Source of the DNA: Dongia deserti
Lineage (GTDB): Bacteria > Pseudomonadota > Alphaproteobacteria > Dongiales > Dongiaceae
Length of the DNA: 64,000 nt
Direction of reading: 5' to 3'
Assembly (NCBI RefSeq): GCF_003574735.1
Contig: NZ_QORW01000003.1
Span: forward strand, 248,001 to 312,000
Position 1 is the first letter of the stretch. Each line of letters opens with the position of its first letter. Below the pieces are notes generated by a model. That model worked only from the letters and a program-made list of their open reading frames with translations. It was not told the DNA's origin and did not search any database. The position numbers were made by a program, and so were the translations under genes. This document shows, piece by piece, positions 60,005 to 64,000 of this stretch.

Positions 60005-62668
60005 TCAGCGGCTCCGCAAGGTGTCCCGGAGCTTTCGGGCCAGCTGCTGGCGCTGGTAGGGCTTGCTGAGAAGCTCCAGGTCGTCATGCGCATCGCCCTC
60101 GTTCCGCGCCCCCATATTGCTGAAACCGGAGGTCAGGAGCACCTTGAGTCCCGGGCAGAGCTTCTTCGCCTGCCGCGCCAGATCCAGCCCCGTCATTCCG
60201 CCAGGCATGACGACATCCGTGAACAGCAGATCAATCGCCCGATCCTCCCGTAGAATCGCCAGAGCCTTGGTGCCATTCTCCGCCTGCTGCACGCGATGGC
60301 CCATCTCGGTGAGCTGACGGACCACGACGTTGCGGACCTCGCTGTTGTCCTCGACGACCAGGACTCGCACCTTCGGTGTTTCGGAGAGCACCTCGTCAAT
60401 GTCCGGCTCCGCGGCGCTTGCCGACTCGCCGCTGGCACAGGGCAGATAGATCCGAACCGTCGTGCCATGGCCAACCTCGCTGTAGATCTTCACATGGCCA
60501 CCGGAATGCCGCACAAATCCATAAACCATGCTGAGGCCTAGACCCGTTCCCTTGCCCGCTTCCTTGGTCGTGAAGAACGGCTCGAACACCCGATGGAGGA
60601 TGTCGGCCGGAATGCCGGTGCCCGTATCGGAGACCGCTACCATCGCATATTCGCCTGGTGTCACGCCCGGATTTGCTGCGGCATAAGCGGCGTCGAGGTA
60701 CGTGTTGTCGGTTTCCACCGTCAGGACGCCGCCCGACGGCATGGCGTCCCGCGCGTTGATCGCGAGGTTGGCCAATGCCGACTCAAGCTGTGCAGGATCT
60801 GCGACAGCCGTTTTCAGTTCCTCGTGGAGCCGGAGTCTCACGGTGATTGTTTCGCCGAGGGTGCGCTTCAGGAGCTTGGTTGTGGATGAGACGATCGTAT
60901 TAAGGTCGACCTCCTTCGGCTGCAGGGCCTGCTTGTGCGAGAAGGCAAGCAGCTGCCGGGTCAGCTCGGCGCCCCGGAGGCTTGCATGAAGTGCGGCCGC
61001 GGCCACCTCGCTAGCCTTTGGATCTGCGGTCAAGGGTCCATCAAGCAATTCGAGGTTGCCGATGATGACCGTCAGAAGATTGTTGAAGTCGTGCGCTATG
61101 CCGCCGGTGAGCTGCCCCACCGCTTCCATCTTCTGCGCTTGCACCAGCTGACGTTCGGTAGCACGCTGCTCGGTGACATCATCCGCGATATAGAGAACCC
61201 TCGGAATCTCGCCTGGCCTTCCGTGCAGCGGCGCCATCGACAGGCGCAGCTCAATGTTTTTTCCGTCCGGCCGACGGTATGGCAGTTCGATGTTCTGCCG
61301 CTGCTTTCCCGCCTGCACTTCGTCGATCGCGACGGCCAGCACACGTGGGTCTCGTTCGAGAATGTCCAGGAGGGAGCGTCCCAGCACCCCGTCGGATGGG
61401 ATGCCGAAGATGCGCTCCGCCGATGCATTCCAAAGGTCGACTTTTCCCTCCCGGTCCTCGGCAAAGATCGCCAGCGGCGAGGAATCGATCACGGTCCGCA
61501 GCGAGTCTTGGGCCTGCTGGAGGTTGTCCTGCGCTTGCCGGCGGACCTGAACTTCCCGGCCGAGCTGCTGAATGGCTTCCGTCAGTTCGAGCGTCCGTTC
61601 TTCGACCCTTCGTTCCAGATTCTGGTGCAGCTGCGCGCGATCAAGGGCCGCAGCTACCTGATTGCCGATCCCATCCAGAACCTTCAGCGCGTCCTGGTCG
61701 AGCGAGCCGTCTCCGTATCCGATAGCATTCATCACGCCAATGGTGCGTCCGCTGATGATGAGCGGAACGCAAGCATGGTATCTGGACTCCAGTTCTCCGA
61801 TCGCGGTGGCTTTCATCCGCTCGCAATCACCGATGTTGACGGCACCGCTGAGCACACCATCGGCGAGCTTCCGCTGGCAGCTGCACGGGCCGGCGAAAGC
61901 GTCCGCCGCGCTCAGCCACGCCGGCAGATCTCTGCACGCGACGGTGCGAAACTCGCCGGCCGCATCGATCAAGCGGATCCAGCCCGACCTGACGTTGGGC
62001 AGCTCGAGTATCCGTTCCAGGGCGGCATCCGCCACCTCTACCTCCGATACGGCGCGATTGAGGCTTTCTGCGATGCGGTAGAGCTCGGCCAGCAGGTGGT
62101 TCGAGCGCGCAAGCTCCTGCTCCCGCTGCTTGAGATCTTGATTGATCTGCACCGCCTGTTCATAGGTCGAAATCAGCAGATCCAGAATCTGCTGGCGTTC
62201 CGCTGTGATGAACTGGCGGCGACCGCCAATGTTGATCTCCACACCGAGGCGCATCTTCTGGCTCTTACGCAGCTCCCGGTTCATCAATATGTAGTCGATG
62301 CGGGACAGCAAGTACTGCTGGTCGACGGGCTTGCGGAGGAAATTGTCGGCACCCGACTCGAGACCGCGGATCACGTCCTGGGGATCCGTGAGCGTGGTAA
62401 CCAGGATGACCGGTATCTCCTTCAGACCATCGTCGCTCTTGATCGCTGCGCAGAGGCCATACCCGTCCAGCTTTGGCATGACGACATCGCTGACGATAAG
62501 TGCCGGCTTGCTCCGGCGTGCAAGAGTGAGGGCCTGCTCCCCATCGCCCGCCACCACCACGCTGTAGCCACGTCCCTCGAGTGTGCTTTGCAGCTGCATG
62601 GCCTGCGTGGCGCTGTCCTCTGCGATGAGGATCTCGACGTGGCCATTGCTTGCTTCTCGCCCGATCAT
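60005..62668 (-). CDS. Hybrid sensor histidine kinase (REC-GAF-PAS-HisKA-HATPase-REC)
   Basis: 887 residues, no signal peptide or membrane helix. N-terminal receiver about 12-128 (phospho-acceptor Asp61 in VSDVVMP, Lys in LRKPVD); coiled linker about 155-200; GAF about 205-345, with a Cys pair in PCSCQRK; PAS about 385-500; HisKA with His526 in GGIAHDFNN; HATPase with N box [17 protein letters not shown] and [14 protein letters not shown]-terminal receiver about 766-885 (Asp818 in FTDVVMPGG). It is a cytoplasmic phosphorelay protein. It overlaps the cheB gene by four bases (ATGA), so it probably integrates with a chemosensory-type pathway. Confidence 0.95.
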   Translation of the reverse strand: MIGREASNGHVEILIAEDSATQAMQLQSTLEGRGYSVVVAGDGEQALTLARRSKPALIVSDVVMPKLDGYGLCAAIKSDDGLKEIPVILVTTLTDPQDVIRGLESGADNFLRKPVDQQYLLSRIDYILMNRELRKSQKMRLGVEINIGGRRQFITAERQQILDLLISTYEQAVQINQDLKQREQELARSNHLLAELYRIAESLNRAVSEVEVADAALERILELPNVRSGWIRLIDAAGEFRTVACRDLPAWLSAADAFAGPCSCQRKLADGVLSGAVNIGDCERMKATAIGELESRYHACVPLIISGRTIGVMNAIGYGDGSLDQDALKVLDGIGNQVAAALDRAQLHQNLERRVEERTLELTEAIQQLGREVQVRRQAQDNLQQAQDSLRTVIDSSPLAIFAEDREGKVDLWNASAERIFGIPSDGVLGRSLLDILERDPRVLAVAIDEVQAGKQRQNIELPYRRPDGKNIELRLSMAPLHGRPGEIPRVLYIADDVTEQRATERQLVQAQKMEAVGQLTGGIAHDFNNLLTVIIGNLELLDGPLTADPKASEVAAAALHASLRGAELTRQLLAFSHKQALQPKEVDLNTIVSSTTKLLKRTLGETITVRLRLHEELKTAVADPAQLESALANLAINARDAMPSGGVLTVETDNTYLDAAYAAANPGVTPGEYAMVAVSDTGTGIPADILHRVFEPFFTTKEAGKGTGLGLSMVYGFVRHSGGHVKIYSEVGHGTTVRIYLPCASGESASAAEPDIDEVLSETPKVRVLVVEDNSEVRNVVVRQLTEMGHRVQQAENGTKALAILREDRAIDLLFTDVVMPGGMTGLDLARQAKKLCPGLKVLLTSGFSNMGARNEGDAHDDLELLSKPYQRQQLARKLRDTLRSR

Positions 62669-63771
62669 GTGGTGCGCTCCGCTCTGATTGCTCCGCCGCT
62701 GGTCATGGTGAGCAGCATGGCCGCGATCTTTTCCGGCGGGAGGACGAACATCGCGGCGTCAAGCTTGATTGCCTCACCCGGCATGCCGTGAACGGCGGAA
62801 CTATCCTTGTCTTGCACAAAGGTCACGGCGCCCGCTTCCTTGAGCAGCCGCAACTCCTCGGCGCCATCCCTGCCCATTCCCGTCAGCAGCCCCGCAATGG
62901 CATCTCCCCCATACGTTTCTGCCACCGACCGGAAGAGCGCAGAGACCGCCGGTCTTATTCCGTTCATGGGCGGCTTGGTGGTCAGGACAATCGTGCCGTC
63001 CTTGGCGACCGTCATGTGGCGCTCGTCGGGCGCAACATAGACGCGGCCTGGAGCCAAGACTTCACCGTGTATGCCGACGCGAATGTCAAGGCGGCAGGCT
63101 CCACGGAGCCAGTCTACGAATCCGCCGATGAAGCCGCTGGCCATGTGCTGCACGATGACGATGGGAAGCGGGAACGTCTTCGGTAGACTCGACAAGATCG
63201 TGTGCAGGGCCGGCGGACCGCCGGTCGAGGCGCCGATCGCGACCAGCCTCGGAACGCCCTCCTTGCCGGCGCTGGCTGATGCCCGGCCGCCTGCCGCGCG
63301 GGGGCGGCTTACAGACCAACGCCGGACGACCTTCACTTCCGACATCAGCTTCACCGTTTGAATCAATTCGCGCGCCATGGCCGCGTGATCCGGATGGCCC
63401 AGACCAGTCGGACGCGGCAGGACGGTCAGTGCCCCTGCCTCCATCGCGTCGAAGGTGACGGCGACCGACTCCGGCTCACTGCTCCCAGTGATGATCACGA
63501 TCGGGACCGGCGCCGTCTCCATGATCTGACGGGTCGCAGTGAGCCCATTCATCCTGGGCATGTGAATGTCCATGGTTACGACATCAGGCCGGTGCTGGAG
63601 GACGGCGGCCAGCGCCTCGTCGCCATCGCTGACGACTCCGACAACGCGCAGGCTAGGATCCGAACTGAAAAGCTCGACGAGAAGCGCGCGAACTGTGGGC
63701 GAGTCCTCCACCACCAGTACCTTGACGGCACCAGCGCGTGTGCGCCTCTCTTTATCCTCCGTCTCGCCCAT
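62665..63771 (-). CDS. cheB: CheB-type receiver-methylesterase
   Basis: 368 residues. A receiver domain (about 16-135; Asp68 in TMDIHMP, IIITGSSEP-type IVIITGSS) is followed by a linker and the methylesterase domain (about 174-355). The catalytic triad is Ser182 (GASTGGPP), His209 (IVQHMASG) and Asp302 (GMGRDGAEE). It would demethylate receptor glutamates in response to phosphorylation. No methyl-accepting receptor or CheR gene is in the window. Downstream it is coupled to the hybrid-kinase gene; upstream lies a receiver-containing protein. Confidence 0.95.
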   Translation of the reverse strand: MGETEDKERRTRAGAVKVLVVEDSPTVRALLVELFSSDPSLRVVGVVSDGDEALAAVLQHRPDVVTMDIHMPRMNGLTATRQIMETAPVPIVIITGSSEPESVAVTFDAMEAGALTVLPRPTGLGHPDHAAMARELIQTVKLMSEVKVVRRWSVSRPRAAGGRASASAGKEGVPRLVAIGASTGGPPALHTILSSLPKTFPLPIVIVQHMASGFIGGFVDWLRGACRLDIRVGIHGEVLAPGRVYVAPDERHMTVAKDGTIVLTTKPPMNGIRPAVSALFRSVAETYGGDAIAGLLTGMGRDGAEELRLLKEAGAVTFVQDKDSSAVHGMPGEAIKLDAAMFVLPPEKIAAMLLTMTSGGAIRAERTT

Positions 63772-63797
63772 GATGCCTTTCCGTTCTGATGAGACGA

Positions 63798-64000
63798 TCA
63801 GATCAAGCGACGGATCGCCTCCACGAGGTTGCTCTGATCGAAGCTGCTCTTCACAATGTATGCGTTGGCGCCGCTATCGACGCCGCGTTCCCGGTCTTCG
63901 CGCGATTCGAGCGCTGTCACGAGCACGACCGGTGTCTCGAGCAGGCGCTTGTCGGCACGGATCTTGGCCGTGAGGTCGAAACCATTCATACGCGGCATGT
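63798..64000 (-). CDS. C-terminal receiver domain, probably of a CheA-type hybrid kinase (partial)
   Basis: Only the last 66 or so residues are visible. MPRMNGFDLTAKIRADKRLL and VVLVTALESREDRERGVDSG are the alpha3-alpha4 part of a receiver. GANAYIVKSSFDQSNLVEAIRRL is the C-terminal receiver ending that I associate with CheA-receiver hybrids of alternative chemosensory systems. The gene continues past the window end, so kinase domains cannot be seen. The stop is 26 bases before the cheB start, consistent with one operon. Confidence 0.8.
   Translation of the reverse strand, partial: MPRMNGFDLTAKIRADKRLLETPVVLVTALESREDRERGVDSGANAYIVKSSFDQSNLVEAIRRLI

Noticed and set aside
1-64000. CRISPR arrays, tRNA or rRNA genes, insertion sequences, prophage genes
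   Set aside because: I looked for regularly spaced repeats, cloverleaf-like segments and transposase or integrase motifs and saw none; a covariance or profile search would be needed to exclude small ones fully.

Overview
The window looks like a GC-rich alphaproteobacterial chromosome segment (Hyphomicrobiales or Rhodospirillales-like; I cannot place it more finely). The reasons are a Cpa-type tad pilus locus with a CtrA-like motif upstream of the Flp pilin, a high density of ABC/TRAP uptake operons, RpiR and GntR control of catabolic genes, and CheB/hybrid-kinase signalling genes. I saw no tRNA, rRNA, transposase, prophage or CRISPR array.

Layout. 1-3886 (minus): part of a tad/Flp pilus locus (TadG-like, small lipoprotein, CpaC, CpaB, Flp pilin). 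4206-7148: two tandem PAP2-type membrane phosphatase/phosphotransferase paralogues and a convergent membrane protein. 7149-7548: a gene-free stretch dense in stem-loops. 7549-10477 (minus): a sugar-type ABC importer. 10918-21434: a nitrogen-compound catabolic cluster (RpiR regulator, glutamine-synthetase-like ligase, N-formylglutamate-amidohydrolase-like enzyme, two isochorismatase-like hydrolases, a complete HAAT-type ABC importer, class III aminotransferase). 21539-22621: HtrA-like protease. 22928-33164: surface-glycan genes, namely a glycosyltransferase, a four-gene nucleotide-sugar operon (minus), and a divergent MBOAT-FkbH-ACP-SGNH acylation cassette (plus). 33226-40146: a BKACE (beta-keto acid cleavage enzyme), class III aminotransferase, RpiR regulator and TRAP-TAXI importer. 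40349-48927: mixed genes, including a frameshifted SnoaL-like gene, two cupins, a cNMP-DUF1003 membrane protein, a dinB-DUF763-hypothetical operon, a metallophosphoesterase, a receiver-domain remnant and a GH13 enzyme. 49012-59513: a second BKACE module with M20 hydrolase, PotDBC-like importer, beta-amino-acid-type aminotransferase, GntR regulator, PotA-like ATPase, BKACE, FAD oxidase and cupin. 60005-64000 (minus): hybrid histidine kinase, CheB and the end of a receiver-containing protein.

Most notable are (i) two separate modules that pair an aminotransferase with a BKACE but use unrelated transporters and regulators, which suggests catabolism of beta-amino acids or related compounds; (ii) the MBOAT-FkbH-ACP-SGNH cassette next to nucleotide-sugar genes, which suggests a glycan carrying an unusual ACP-delivered, perhaps glyceryl-derived, acyl group; (iii) the amide/ureide-like cluster at 10.9-21.4 kb, whose substrate I cannot name; and (iv) dinB overlapping a DUF763 gene whose C-terminal part carries a helix-hairpin-helix-like motif. 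Candidate operators were found for the second RpiR and for the GntR regulator.
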